The notes under the pieces are model-generated. The model was given only the letters and a program-made list of their open reading frames with translations. It did no database searches and was not told where the DNA came from. 64,000 nt of DNA from Alcanivorax sp. (GTDB lineage Bacteria > Pseudomonadota > Gammaproteobacteria > Pseudomonadales > Alcanivoracaceae): positions 2,346,692 to 2,410,691 of the forward strand of contig CP051239.1 of the NCBI GenBank assembly GCA_017794945.1, given 5' to 3'. The position numbers were made by a program, and so were the translations under genes. Shown one piece after another: positions 17,230-26,952 of the stretch; the first letter of the stretch is position 1; the number at the start of each line of letters is the position of its first letter.

Positions 17230-18267
17230 TCAGGGCGCCGGGTAGGGGAAGCGGGTGTGGATCGCTTCCAGCTCTTTCTCCAGATCCTTGTCCCAGGCCA
17301 TGTCGACGCTGTCCAGGTTTTCGCGCAGCTGGTTGAGGTTGGTGGCACCGATGATGTTGCTGGTCACGAACGGGCGCGTGGTGACGAACTGCAGCGCCAG
17401 GTGCGTGGGGCTGACGCCGCGCGCCTCGGCCAGACGGCAGTAGGCTTCGGTAGCTTCAGTGGCCTGGTCGTTGGTGTAGCGGGCGAAGTGCTTGAACAGG
17501 GTCAGGCGGGCGTTGGCGGGCCACTGGCCGCCCCGGTACTTGCCGGTGAGCATGCCGAACGCCAGCGGTGAATAGGCCAGCAAGCCCACGTTCTCGCGGT
17601 GCGCCACTTCCGCCAGGCCCACTTCGAAGCTGCGGTTGAGCAGGGAGTAGGGGTTCTGGATCGATACCGGCGGCGCCAGGCCGATCTTCTCCGCCTCGCG
17701 GATAAAGGCCATGGTGCCCCAGGCAGTCTCGTTGGACAGGCCCCAGTGGCGGATCTTGCCGCTGTCCACCAGCTTTTTCAGGGCGGCCACGGTCTCGGCG
17801 ATGGGCACCGCGTCCTGGTCTTCACGGTGTTTGTAGCCCAGGCGGCCGAAGTAGTTGGTGGTGCGCTCCGGCCAGTGCAGCTGGTAGACGTCGATGACGT
17901 CGGTCTGCAGCCGCTTGAGGCTGGTTTCCACGGCGCGCTCCAGGTGGTCCTGGTTGAGGCGCGGGCCGCCGCGGATGTGTTTCACGTAGTCGCCCGGGCC
18001 GGCGGCCTTGGTGGCCAGCACCACCTTGTCGCGGTTGCCGGTCCTGGCGAACCACTGGCCGATGATCTCCTCGGTGCGCCCGGAGGTCTCGGCGCTGGCG
18101 GGCACCGCGTACATCTCGGCGGTATCAAAGAAGTTGATGCCCCGGTCCAGGGCCAGATCCATCTGCGCGAAGCCTTCCTCGGCGCTGTTCTGGTTGCCCC
18201 AGGTCATGGTGCCCAGGCAGAGGCTGCTCACCTTCAGGTCGGTGTTGCCCAGCGGACGGTATTCCAT
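17230..18267 (-). CDS. Aldo/keto reductase, Tas-like
   Basis: A 345-residue NADPH-dependent aldo/keto reductase of the Tas subgroup. The catalytic tetrad is visible: Asp and Tyr in FFDTAEMYA, Lys in VLATKAAG, His in YQLHWPERT. The 3' cofactor block SNIIGATNLNQLRENL is also present. The ATG at 18267 is chosen because GGAGGGAGAGC precedes it directly. Physiological substrate is unknown; E. coli Tas was linked to tyrosine auxotrophy suppression. The gene is divergent from rplM. Confidence 0.92.
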   Translation of the reverse strand: MEYRPLGNTDLKVSSLCLGTMTWGNQNSAEEGFAQMDLALDRGINFFDTAEMYAVPASAETSGRTEEIIGQWFARTGNRDKVVLATKAAGPGDYVKHIRGGPRLNQDHLERAVETSLKRLQTDVIDVYQLHWPERTTNYFGRLGYKHREDQDAVPIAETVAALKKLVDSGKIRHWGLSNETAWGTMAFIREAEKIGLAPPVSIQNPYSLLNRSFEVGLAEVAHRENVGLLAYSPLAFGMLTGKYRGGQWPANARLTLFKHFARYTNDQATEATEAYCRLAEARGVSPTHLALQFVTTRPFVTSNIIGATNLNQLRENLDSVDMAWDKDLEKELEAIHTRFPYPAP

Positions 18268-18319
18268 GCTCTCCCTCCTATAATAGGTTTGCTTCGGCAA
18301 AACGGTGACTATACCCGAT

Positions 18320-18348
18320 TGTGGGAGCGGGCCCAGCCCGCGAAAGGG
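18320..18348 (+). repeat. REP family 1, core with eroded second hairpin
   Basis: TTGTGGGAGCGGGCCCAGCC CGCGAAAGG is a complete first hairpin. The expected second hairpin is reduced to GCGT-CTTT-ACGC and the tail is gone; the rplM promoter begins about 12 bp further on. Confidence 0.85.
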
Positions 18349-18359
18349 CGTCTTTACGC

Positions 18360-18388
18360 TTGTCTTTGCCGGGGGCGTTCAGTACAAT
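18360..18388 (+). promoter_or_regulatory. Sigma-70-type promoter for rplM-rpsI
   Basis: TTGTCT, a 17-bp spacer and TACAAT. The leader from about 18395 to the rplM start is roughly 85 nt and contains CCGGCGGGCTCTCGCCGG, able to fold. In E. coli this operon is repressed by L13 at the leader; whether this hairpin serves that is untested. Confidence 0.6.
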
Positions 18389-18479
18389 TCGCACCCTCTT
18401 GCCCGGCGGGCTCTCGCCGGAGGGTTGGTATTACCCGTAACGTTATGAATTCAGGGCACAATTTTTAGGGAAGACTCCC

Positions 18480-18908
18480 ATGAAGACCTACAGCGCCAAA
18501 CCGGAAAGCGTAAAGCGCGACTGGTATGTGGTAGACGCCTCCGGCAAAACGCTGGGCCGGCTGGCCTCAGAAGTCGCCACCCGGCTGCGTGGCAAGCATA
18601 AACCGGAATACACCCCGCACGTTGATACCGGCGATTACATCGTTGTGATCAACGCGGAAAAGGTGGCGGTCACTGGCAAAAAAGCCACCGATAAGATGTA
18701 CTACCGCCACACCGGATACCCGGGCGGCATCAAGGAAGCCAACTTCGAGACGCTGATCAATTCCAAGCCTCAGTTGGTGATCGAGAAGGCCGTGAAAGGC
18801 ATGATGCCGCGTAACCCCCTGGGTCGCGACATGTTGCGCAAACTCAAAGTCTACGCCGGCACCGAGCATCCGCACACTGCTCAGCAGCCGCAGCAGCTGG
18901 AAATTTAA
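18480..18908 (+). CDS. rplM: 50S ribosomal protein L13
   Basis: Early-assembling large-subunit protein that binds 23S rRNA. The 142 residues are the standard length. [20 protein letters not shown] and the C-terminal [16 protein letters not shown] are near-invariant family blocks. The ATG follows AGGGAAGACTCCC. It forms the conserved rplM-rpsI pair, with rpsI 11 bp downstream, and its own promoter is visible upstream. Confidence 0.98.
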   Translation: MKTYSAKPESVKRDWYVVDASGKTLGRLASEVATRLRGKHKPEYTPHVDTGDYIVVINAEKVAVTGKKATDKMYYRHTGYPGGIKEANFETLINSKPQLVIEKAVKGMMPRNPLGRDMLRKLKVYAGTEHPHTAQQPQQLEI

Positions 18909-18919
18909 GAGGTCAGTCG

Positions 18920-19315
18920 ATGGCAACTGCAAACGCCGACTACGGAACAGGTCGCCGCAAAACGGCCGCCGCACGTGTTTTTCTTCGCCCGGGCAGCGGT
19001 AACATCACCGTGAATGGTCGTCCGCTTGACGTTTATTTCGGTCGCGACACCAACCGCATGGTGGTGCGTCAGCCCCTCGAGCTGGCCGACGCGCTGGACC
19101 GGTTCGACGTCTACGTGACCGTCAGCGGCGGTGGCAACAACGGCCAGGCCGGTGCCATCCGTCACGGTATCACCCGTGCGCTGATGGAGTACGACGGCGA
19201 GCTGCGCGGTTCCCTGCGCCGCGCCGGGTACGTCACCCGTGACGCCCGCGCCGTGGAACGTAAGAAGGTGGGTCTGCACAAGGCGCGTAAGCGTCCGCAG
19301 TTCTCCAAGCGCTAA
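18920..19315 (+). CDS. rpsI: 30S ribosomal protein S9
   Basis: Small-subunit head protein whose basic C-terminal tail reaches the P-site tRNA. Of 131 residues, [19 protein letters not shown] is the S9 signature, and the sequence ends RKRPQFSKR, the required C-terminal Lys-Arg. The start follows GAGGTCAGTCG. It is cotranscribed with rplM and ends at a strong terminator. Confidence 0.98.
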   Translation: MATANADYGTGRRKTAAARVFLRPGSGNITVNGRPLDVYFGRDTNRMVVRQPLELADALDRFDVYVTVSGGGNNGQAGAIRHGITRALMEYDGELRGSLRRAGYVTRDARAVERKKVGLHKARKRPQFSKR

Positions 19316-19343
19316 GACGGCCGTCCAGAGCCGTTTTACGCCC

Positions 19344-19375
19344 GAAAAAAGCCCGGCTTTGCTGGGCTTTTTTTG
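19344..19375 (+). terminator. Rho-independent terminator after rpsI
   Basis: AAAAAAGCCCGGC and GCTGGGCTTTTTTT pair with one wobble around a short loop, ending in a seven-T run. Confidence 0.93.
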
Positions 19376-19420
19376 TGTGCAAATCAGGGGTTTAGCGGTT
19401 TGCCCGTGGGGAATAACCGG

Positions 19421-19449
19421 TTGTCAGATGTGGGCTTTTTCATTAACAT
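19421..19449 (+). promoter_or_regulatory. Candidate promoter for petABC
   Basis: TTGTCA, a 17-bp spacer and TAACAT, about 90 bp upstream of petA and downstream of the rpsI terminator. Boxes match sigma-70 at 5 of 6 and 4 of 6 positions. Confidence 0.5.
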
Positions 19450-19539
19450 TTGCGCCGCCTTACTCCGCCCGGAGCACGAGGACCGACCTCGAGTCTCGGA
19501 TCACCCCCCGAGCGTGGGATTTAAGGGGAGAACTTCTCA

Positions 19540-20127
19540 ATGAGCAATGACGGCGTAAACACCAGCCGCCGCACCTTTTTGATCGGCCTGACCTCAGCAG
19601 TCGGCGCCGCGGGTGCATTAGGCGCGGCGGTTCCTTTTGTTAAATCCTGGCAGCCCAGCGCCAAAGCTGAAAACGCGGGGGCCCCGGTCCAGGTGGATAT
19701 CAGCAAGCTGGAGATGGGCCAGCGCGTGGTACAGGAATGGCGAGGCCAGCCCGTGTGGGTGATTCGCCGCTCCGAAGAGACGGTCGCGGCGCTCGACACG
19801 CTGAACGACCAGCTCAAGGACCCGCAATCCGAACAAGACCAGCAGCCTGCCTACGCGTCCAGCCTGTGGCGTTCGATCAAAAAAGAATATCTGATTCTGA
19901 TCGGCATCTGCACGCATCTGGGGTGTTCTCCTCTGTACGAAGAAGAACCCACCGTGGAACTCAAGGAGGGTGGTTTCTTCTGTCCTTGTCACGGTTCCAA
20001 GTTCGACCTGGCGGGCCGCGTCTACCAGGGCGTACCGGCGCCGACCAACATGGTGGTGCCGCCCCATTCCTACCTGAGCGAGTCCGTGGTTATCGTCGGC
20101 TCTGAAGAAGGGGAGACCAAGGCATGA
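19540..20127 (+). CDS. petA: Ubiquinol-cytochrome c reductase Rieske iron-sulfur subunit
   Basis: The 2Fe-2S subunit of the cytochrome bc1 complex, accepting electrons from ubiquinol at the periplasmic side. Of 195 residues, the twin-arginine segment SRRTFLIGLTSAVGAAGALG near 9-28 forms the Tat-type membrane anchor. CTHLGCSP and CPCHGSKFD are the cluster-binding boxes. Its stop overlaps the petB start by 4 nt, and the petA-petB-petC order is the usual proteobacterial bc1 operon. A ribosome-binding AAGGGGAGAA precedes the ATG. Confidence 0.97.
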   Translation: MSNDGVNTSRRTFLIGLTSAVGAAGALGAAVPFVKSWQPSAKAENAGAPVQVDISKLEMGQRVVQEWRGQPVWVIRRSEETVAALDTLNDQLKDPQSEQDQQPAYASSLWRSIKKEYLILIGICTHLGCSPLYEEEPTVELKEGGFFCPCHGSKFDLAGRVYQGVPAPTNMVVPPHSYLSESVVIVGSEEGETKA

Positions 20128-21407
20128 GAATGGTGAACGGTCTGATCGACTGGGTGGATGCGCGTCTCCCCGTCGTCAACTCTTATAAGAAGCACATGTC
20201 GGAGTACTACGCTCCGAAGAACTTCAATTTCTGGTACTACTTTGGCGTGCTGTCCATGGTGGTGCTGGTCAACCAGCTGCTCACCGGCATCTGGCTGACC
20301 ATGTTCTACTCCCCCAGCCAGGGCTTCGAGTCCGTCGAGTTCATCATGCGCGACGTGCAGTGGGGCTGGCTGATCCGCTACATGCACGCGGTGGGCGCGT
20401 CCGCCTTCTTCGCCGTGGTCTACCTGCATATGTTCCGCGGCCTGCTGTACGGCTCCTACAAGCCGCCCCGCGAGCTGGTGTGGATCTTCGGCATGCTGAT
20501 CTACGTGGCCCTGATGGCGGAAGGCTTCCTCGGCTACGTGCTGCCCTGGGGCAACATGTCCTACTGGGGCGCCCAGGTGATCATCTCCCTGGCCGGCGCG
20601 ATTCCGTTCGACATCCTGCCGTTCATTGATGCGAAGGACGCCAAGGAGATCGGTGACGCCCTCACCACCTGGGTGCGCGGCGACTACCTGCTGTCCACCG
20701 CCACGGTGAACAAGTTCTTCGCCCTGCACGTGGTGGCGATTCCGCTGGTGCTGGTGGCGCTGGTGTTCCTGCACATTCTTGCGCTCCACGAAGTGGGTTC
20801 CAACAACCCGGACGGCGTGGAAATCAAGCAGAACAAGGACGAGAACGGCATCCCGCGTGACGGCATCCCGTTCCATCCCTATTACACCGTGAAAGACCTG
20901 CCGGGCGTGATCGTGTTCCTGATCATCTTCGCCGTGGTGGTGTTCTTCTTCCCCACCGGCGGCGGCTACCTGATCGAGAAGCCCAACTTCGTGCCGGCCA
21001 ATCCGCTCAAGACGCCGGATCAGATTGCGCCGGTGTGGTACTACGGCCCCTACTACGCCATGCTGCGGGCCACCACCATCGACTGGTTCGGCATGTCATC
21101 CAAGGCCTGGGGCCTGATCGCCATGGGCGGTGGTATCGTGGTGCTGTTCCTGCTGCCCTGGCTGGACCGTCACCCGGTGAAGTCGATTCGCTACAAAGGC
21201 TGGCTCAGCAAGCTCCTGCTGCTCGTGTTCGCCGCCGACTTCGTGATGCTCGGTTATCTCGGCACCCAGCCCGCTTCGGGCCTGGCCAAGACCCTGGCGC
21301 AGATCGGCACGGTCTATTACTTCGCCTTCTTCTTCTTCGGGCTGCCTCTGGCGCACCGATTCGAGAAAGCGAAGCCGGTTCCTGAACGCGTAACGGGGGG
21401 TCACTGA
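20124..21407 (+). CDS. petB: Cytochrome b subunit of the bc1 complex
   Basis: Membrane diheme subunit carrying the two quinone sites. The 427 residues make an unsplit cytochrome b. Heme-ligand histidines are visible in the paired helices RYMHAVGASAFFAVVYLHMF and FFALHVVAIPLVLVALVFLH. PWGNMSYWGAQV is a Qo-region block, and the PEWY-like loop appears as PVWYYGPYYAML. This Trp-Tyr variant at the PEWY position is worth noting, but I cannot tell from here whether it is general in the group. It overlaps petA by 4 nt and petC by 1 nt. Confidence 0.96.
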   Translation: MRMVNGLIDWVDARLPVVNSYKKHMSEYYAPKNFNFWYYFGVLSMVVLVNQLLTGIWLTMFYSPSQGFESVEFIMRDVQWGWLIRYMHAVGASAFFAVVYLHMFRGLLYGSYKPPRELVWIFGMLIYVALMAEGFLGYVLPWGNMSYWGAQVIISLAGAIPFDILPFIDAKDAKEIGDALTTWVRGDYLLSTATVNKFFALHVVAIPLVLVALVFLHILALHEVGSNNPDGVEIKQNKDENGIPRDGIPFHPYYTVKDLPGVIVFLIIFAVVVFFFPTGGGYLIEKPNFVPANPLKTPDQIAPVWYYGPYYAMLRATTIDWFGMSSKAWGLIAMGGGIVVLFLLPWLDRHPVKSIRYKGWLSKLLLLVFAADFVMLGYLGTQPASGLAKTLAQIGTVYYFAFFFFGLPLAHRFEKAKPVPERVTGGH

Positions 21408-22066
21408 TGAGAAAGCTAGTCGCGGTAATGCTTTTCAGCTGCCTGCCGGTAATGGCGTTCGCCGCCGGCGGCGGCAACAATAAGTACATTGTGGACGCAC
21501 CGGTCAACCTGCAGGACAAGGTGAGCCTGCAGAACGGCGCCAAGTTGTTCGTCAACTACTGCATGGGCTGCCACGGTATGGAATACCTGCGCTACGGGCG
21601 CATGGCGGAAGATCTGGGCATCCCCGATGATCTGGTGCTGGAGAACCTGAACTTCACCAGTGACAAGATCGGTGATCCGATGGAAAACGGGATGACCGAG
21701 GCGAACGGCAAACAGTGGTTCGGCGCGGCGCCGCCGGATCTGACCCTGGCCGCGCGCCACCGCTCTCCGGACTGGATATACTCGTACCTGATCAGCTTCT
21801 ACGAGGACGAATCCCGTCCTTATGGTTACAACAACCATGTGTTTCCCAACGTGGGCATGCCCCACGTGATGGCCAAAATGCAGCAGGAGTTGAGTGAGGA
21901 AGAGTTCAAGTCCAATATGGGCGACATTACCAACTTCCTGACCTACGCGGCGGAGCCCATGGCCCCCACCCGCGAGCGCATCGGCGTGTACGTGCTGGTG
22001 TTCCTGGGTATTCTGCTGATTCCGGCGTACCTGCTGAAGAAAGAGTACTGGAAAGACGTTCACTAA
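21407..22066 (+). CDS. petC: Cytochrome c1 subunit of the bc1 complex
   Basis: Membrane-anchored c-type cytochrome passing electrons to soluble cytochrome c. A signal peptide (MRKLVAVMLFSCLPVMAFAA) is followed by the heme-binding CMGCH in FVNYCMGCHGMEYLRYGR. MPHVMAKMQ supplies a candidate axial Met, and a C-terminal anchor helix (IGVYVLVFLGILLIPAYLLK) ends with a basic stop-transfer. At 219 residues it is an ordinary length for a stand-alone c1, not the fused b-c1 form. A hairpin terminator follows at 22102. Confidence 0.96.
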   Translation: MRKLVAVMLFSCLPVMAFAAGGGNNKYIVDAPVNLQDKVSLQNGAKLFVNYCMGCHGMEYLRYGRMAEDLGIPDDLVLENLNFTSDKIGDPMENGMTEANGKQWFGAAPPDLTLAARHRSPDWIYSYLISFYEDESRPYGYNNHVFPNVGMPHVMAKMQQELSEEEFKSNMGDITNFLTYAAEPMAPTRERIGVYVLVFLGILLIPAYLLKKEYWKDVH

Positions 22067-22101
22067 GCGGCGATTACCGCCGGGAACGCTTTTCAGCGAG
22101 C

Positions 22102-22140
22102 AACAGGGTACCCGCGCGAGCGGTTACCCTGTTTGTGTTA
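22102..22140 (+). terminator. Probable terminator after petC
   Basis: ACAGGGTACCC pairs with GGTTACCCTGT (10 of 11) around CGCGCGAGC, followed by TTGTGTTATAT. The T-rich tail is interrupted, so it is less certain than the others. Confidence 0.65.
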
Positions 22141-22171
22141 TATAGAGACGTAGCGTGGAGATGATTCAACC

Positions 22172-22807
22172 ATGGGTGTGGTGACAAAACGTTCCTCAAT
22201 GACTTTCTTTTCCTCGCCGAACGACCATTACTGCCATCGCGTGCGGATCGTTCTGGCGGAGAAAGGCGTCACCGTGGATATCGTCGATGTGGACAATGGT
22301 GACAAGCCGGAAGACCTGGCCTCACTGAACCCTTACAACGAAGTGCCCACCCTGGTGGACCGGGAGCTGACCCTGTATCAGTCCACGGTGATCATGGAAT
22401 ACCTGGACGAGCGCTTCCCGCATCCGCCGTTGTTGCCGGTATACCCGGTGGCCCGGGCGCAGAGCCGCCTGCTGATCCACCGTGTCGAGCGCGACTGGTG
22501 CGCCCACGTGGACGCTCTGCTGGCGGGCACCGAGAAAGAAGCCGCTCTGACCAAGCGTCGCAAGGAACTGCGCGAAGCGATGATCGCCACCGCGCCGATC
22601 TTCAGCGAGCTGCCGTTCTTCATGAGCGAAGAATTCACCCTGGTGGACTGCGTGGTGGGTCCGATCCTGTGGCGGCTGCCGGCGCTGGGCATTGAACTGC
22701 CGCCCAAGCAGGCCAAGCCGCTGCTGGACTACGCCGAGCGGTTGTTCGACCGTGACGCCTTCCAGGCCAGTCTTTCCGAAGCAGAGCGCGAACTGCGCCA
22801 GCTGTAA
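22172..22807 (+). CDS. sspA: Stringent starvation protein A
   Basis: RNA-polymerase-associated protein with a glutathione-S-transferase fold that in relatives affects stationary-phase and virulence gene expression. Of 211 residues, [20 protein letters not shown] opens the thioredoxin-like domain. The stretch [20 protein letters not shown] and the next block [20 protein letters not shown] are nearly those of E. coli SspA. SspA proteins lack glutathione transferase activity despite the fold. sspB follows after 3 nt, the standard sspAB pair. Confidence 0.95.
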   Translation: MGVVTKRSSMTFFSSPNDHYCHRVRIVLAEKGVTVDIVDVDNGDKPEDLASLNPYNEVPTLVDRELTLYQSTVIMEYLDERFPHPPLLPVYPVARAQSRLLIHRVERDWCAHVDALLAGTEKEAALTKRRKELREAMIATAPIFSELPFFMSEEFTLVDCVVGPILWRLPALGIELPPKQAKPLLDYAERLFDRDAFQASLSEAERELRQL

Positions 22808-22810
22808 GCC

Positions 22811-23215
22811 ATGAATGATGACATGACCCCCAATCGCCCGTATCTGATACGGGCGATGCACGAATGGATTTGCGACAACGGCCTGACCACCCATCTGGCG
22901 GTGGACGCCCATTTTCCCGGGGCGGAAGTGCCCCAGGAATTCGTGCAGGACGGCCAGATCGTACTCAACATCGCCCCGCGCGCGGTGACCAATTTCGAAG
23001 CCGGCAACCGGGAAATCACCTTTTCCGCCCGCTTCGGCGGGGTGCCGCGCACGGTGCGCGTGCCGGTGGAAGCGGTGATGGCCGTGTTCGCCCGCGAGAA
23101 TGGGCAAGGCATGGCCTTCGAACCCGAAGACCCGCCGCCGCAGCCTAGCCCCACGGACCCAGGCGACGACGATAAGCCAGCCTCCAAAGGCAGCCACCTG
23201 AAAGTCGTGAAGTAG
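22811..23215 (+). CDS. sspB: ClpXP protease specificity-enhancing factor SspB
   Basis: Adaptor that delivers ssrA-tagged proteins and other substrates to ClpXP. The 134 residues hold a folded substrate-binding domain (PYLIRAMHEWICDNGLTTHL to about 95). An acidic, Pro-rich linker and the short C-terminal ClpX-binding tail GSHLKVVK follow, as in E. coli SspB (LRVVK). It starts 3 nt after sspA. REP family 2 copies occupy the space between its stop and the convergent lipoprotein gene. Confidence 0.94.
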   Translation: MNDDMTPNRPYLIRAMHEWICDNGLTTHLAVDAHFPGAEVPQEFVQDGQIVLNIAPRAVTNFEAGNREITFSARFGGVPRTVRVPVEAVMAVFARENGQGMAFEPEDPPPQPSPTDPGDDDKPASKGSHLKVVK

Positions 23216-23234
23216 CGCCGTGATCCGTGTGTTC

Positions 23235-23310
23235 GTCGGGTTACGCTTCGCTAACCCGACCTACGTTTGCCGCTGGTAGGTCGGGTTAGGCCAAAGGCCG
23301 TAACCCGACA
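23235..23310. repeat. REP family 2, inverted pair (locus 2)
   Basis: GTCGGGTTACGCTTCGCTAA...CCTAC (23235-23264) and GTAGGTCGGGTTAGGCCAAA...GACA (23276-23310) are opposed hairpins with 11 bp between them. They lie between the convergent sspB and BON-domain genes. Confidence 0.88.
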
Positions 23311-23315
23311 CGACG

Positions 23316-23887
23316 CTAATCGATGTATTCAATGATCTTAACGATCTTCTGAACACCCCCCACCTCGCGGGCCTGCGCCACCACGGCGTCGGCCTCTTCG
23401 CGGGTGAGCAGCCCCATCAGATAGACAATACCGCTCACGGTGACCACCTTGGTGCGCATGCCCGGCGCATCGCCGTCCACGAACAGGCGGGTTTTCAGCT
23501 TGGTGGTCAACCAGCCGTCGTTGACCCGGGATAACACCCCGCTGTCACCGGACAGCTTCAGTTCGTTGTGCACGTGGCGCACATGGCGCACCCGCGCGGC
23601 GATGTTTTCCGCCTGCACGCGCAGCTCGTCGCTGGCCACTTCCCCGGCCAGCAGCACATTGCCGTTAAAGCTCACCACCACGATGTGGCTCTGGTCCAGC
23701 GCCTCGCTGGCGCGGGCCAGATTGACCTTGATCTTGCGCTCGATATTGCCGTCTTCCACGAACGCGCCGAAGGTGCGCGAGCCGTGGTCCCGGTCGACCG
23801 GTTCCTGGGCCATGTTCTTGGTCAGGGCGGCGCAGCCGGACAGGGCGAACAGCATCACAAGCAACGCCGGCAGGGCAGGGTGACGCA

Positions 23888-23888
<1 letters not shown>
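23316..23888 (-). CDS. dolP: BON-domain outer-membrane lipoprotein, DolP/YraP-like
   Basis: A 190-residue lipoprotein. The signal ends in the lipobox LSGC (about residues 15-18 counted from MRHPALPALLVML), followed by two BON domains (about 45-110 and 118-185). VVVSFNGNVLLAGEV and VVTVSGIVYLMGLLTREEAD are the repeated BON cores. E. coli DolP maintains outer-membrane integrity at division sites. The ATG at 23888 has GGAGG about 7 nt upstream and overlaps the gmhA stop by 1 nt. The cluster lpoA-yraN-gmhA/diaA-dolP is conserved across gammaproteobacteria, supporting the call. Confidence 0.9.
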
Positions 23889-24846
<958 letters not shown>

Positions 24847-24867
24847 AGAGGCCTCCATGTGAGCGGG

Positions 24868-24944
24868 TTGTGGGAGCGGGCCCTGCCCGCGAAAGGGTGG
24901 CTTTCAGCCACCCGGCAATGGTTGCTCCGCAGGATCCCAGAGCC
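24868..24944 (+). repeat. REP family 1, full unit with a small insertion
   Basis: Core TTGTGGGAGCGGGCCCTGCC CGCGAAA, second hairpin GGGTGGCT-TTC-AGCCACCC, then CGGCAATGGTTGCTCCGCAGG instead of the usual CCGGCAGG: about 12 extra bases before the tail ATCCCAGAG. It lies between yraN and lpoA. Confidence 0.9.
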
Positions 24945-24955
24945 CTTTCTATCGT

Positions 24956-26803
24956 TTAATACTGCGTGCCATCCACCCGCCCCTCGCTGACTCGAGGCAC
25001 CGGCACCGCTTCGCCATTCCGGAACAGCGCCCAGTCCGATTCGCGCACCAGCCGCGCGCCGTCCAGCCGCAAAGTGCCGGTGACACCCGGAAGGGTGCTG
25101 TCCTGCAGATTGCGCAGCAGGTACAGCCGCGCCTGCAGCCGGTAGGCGTCCACGCCCATGGCGAACAGCCGCGCGTAGCGCCCGTGGCCGTCCGGCCAGG
25201 TTTCCTCGGCCATGCGGTGCAGCTTGGTGCCTTCGTAAAGAATCCACGGCATGTCCAGGAAGTAGACGCCGTCCAGATCCTGGTCACGGCGCGGCGCCGA
25301 CGTGCCGTCATAGATATAAGACGTGGCGAAAACCGGCAGGTCCCGGGCGTAATGGAAATTCAGCGCCGGCTTGATCTGCCGGCCCTCGTTCGGGTCGGCC
25401 ACCAGGAACAGGAAATCCAGGCTCTGCGGCCACTCCTCCGGCCGCTCTGAATCCAGATCCGAGAACGAGGGGTCGCGGCGCAGGTCTTTTTCGGCGCGGG
25501 CGGTGTCCAGCAGGCTCTCCACGGTTTCACCGATGGTGTCATCGGTGAACGAGCTTTCCACCACGATCCGACCGCCGCCGTCCTGCCAGGCGGCCACGAA
25601 CGCCTCGGCCACGCGCTGGCCCCAAGCGCTGCGCGGATACAGCACCCCGGCCAGCCGGTCGCCGGCTTCCAGGCTCTGTCGGGCGATCTGCCGGGCTTCA
25701 TCCTCCGGCGCCAGCCCGAACTGGAAGATCGGCGCGTCCTCGCTGTCCTGATCCAGATAGTTCAGCGCCAGCACGGTCACCGGCGGCGTGCCCATGCGGG
25801 CCAGCTCGGCCACGTTGTCCTTGGCCAGCGGCCCGACCACGAACTCGGCGCCGTCGTCCACCGCCTGCTGGAACACCGAGCGCACGTCCGCGTCGCTGAC
25901 GTCGTAAAAACGCAGGTCCGGGGTCGGGTTGCCCGCTTCCTCGGCGCTGTAGTAGCCGGTCATCATGCCGTCGCGGATCGCCTCGGCGGCGGGCGCCAGC
26001 GGGCCGCTCTCCGGCAGCAGCACGGCGACCCGCTGGGGGCGCTCGCGGGCGGCGCGCTGCAGGGCCCGCACCGTTTCCGGCAACTGGCGGGCGGCCGGGT
26101 GGTCGGGCCAGTCCTCGCGCCAGCGCGACAGGCGCTGCACCTGGCTGTCGATGTTGGCCTGCGGGTCGCGGTACAGCAGCGCCAGCTCCAGCCAGCCGCG
26201 CAGCTCGCCGGAGGTATCCTCGGCGCGGGCTTCCAGGGTTTCCAGCGGCAAGCGCATCAGCGCTTCCCAGGTCAGCTGGCGGTTGTATTCCTGGTCGTCG
26301 TCATTGAGCAGCGGGTCCACCGCCACGCGCTGGCGCAGGCTTTTCATCAACTCGCCGTTGAGCGCCTGGGCGTCGGCGCGCAGCAGGTTGAGCCTGGCGC
26401 GGCGCTGGGCGTCGAAGCCGTCGATATCGCCGCGGTAATCGTCCAGCAACGCCACCGCCCGGTCCGGCTGCTGCTCGGCCATCCAGGACTGGGCGCGCAG
26501 TTGCAGCCAGCGGAAGCGCTGATCCCGGGACAGGGCGCCGTCGCCCACCTGGTCGAGCAATTCGCCGGCGTCGTCGGCGCGCTCATTAACCAGGTAAGAG
26601 CGTGCCCAGGCGAGGGCGGTGTCGGTGCGAACCGGTTCCGCCAGCTCGGCCAGCTGGTCGCTGGCGCTACCGACTTGTTGCGGCGCATCGCGAAGGGGTG
26701 CCGGTTCCTTGGCGGTCGAGCCGTTCGGGCTCGGTAATTGAGAACAGCCGGCAAGGACCAGAACGAGGGCCATTGCGGCCAGGCGGGCCTGTCGTAATTC
26801 CAT
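24956..26803 (-). CDS. lpoA: LppC/LpoA family outer-membrane lipoprotein (PBP activator)
   Basis: A 615-residue lipoprotein: signal peptide with lipobox VLAGC near residue 20, an N-terminal TPR-like helical domain to about 270, and a C-terminal periplasmic-binding-protein-like domain (RVAVLLPESGPLAPAAEAIR onward). In E. coli, LpoA reaches from the outer membrane to activate PBP1A for peptidoglycan synthesis. It is divergent from rsmI, the standard arrangement. The length agrees with the family. That it activates PBP1A here is inferred from the family. Confidence 0.92.
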   Translation of the reverse strand: MELRQARLAAMALVLVLAGCSQLPSPNGSTAKEPAPLRDAPQQVGSASDQLAELAEPVRTDTALAWARSYLVNERADDAGELLDQVGDGALSRDQRFRWLQLRAQSWMAEQQPDRAVALLDDYRGDIDGFDAQRRARLNLLRADAQALNGELMKSLRQRVAVDPLLNDDDQEYNRQLTWEALMRLPLETLEARAEDTSGELRGWLELALLYRDPQANIDSQVQRLSRWREDWPDHPAARQLPETVRALQRAARERPQRVAVLLPESGPLAPAAEAIRDGMMTGYYSAEEAGNPTPDLRFYDVSDADVRSVFQQAVDDGAEFVVGPLAKDNVAELARMGTPPVTVLALNYLDQDSEDAPIFQFGLAPEDEARQIARQSLEAGDRLAGVLYPRSAWGQRVAEAFVAAWQDGGGRIVVESSFTDDTIGETVESLLDTARAEKDLRRDPSFSDLDSERPEEWPQSLDFLFLVADPNEGRQIKPALNFHYARDLPVFATSYIYDGTSAPRRDQDLDGVYFLDMPWILYEGTKLHRMAEETWPDGHGRYARLFAMGVDAYRLQARLYLLRNLQDSTLPGVTGTLRLDGARLVRESDWALFRNGEAVPVPRVSEGRVDGTQY

Positions 26804-26952
26804 GGCTCTAGGGTAACCCCTTTGCTACTTCGGGAAAGAAGCCGCTATTGTAGGCGTTTTGCAAGTCGCGAATCACCCCCGACGGTCCACGATTGCGGAA
26901 CGGATCGGTGGCATCACACAACTCTTTACACCCAATCAGGAAAACGCCCCCC

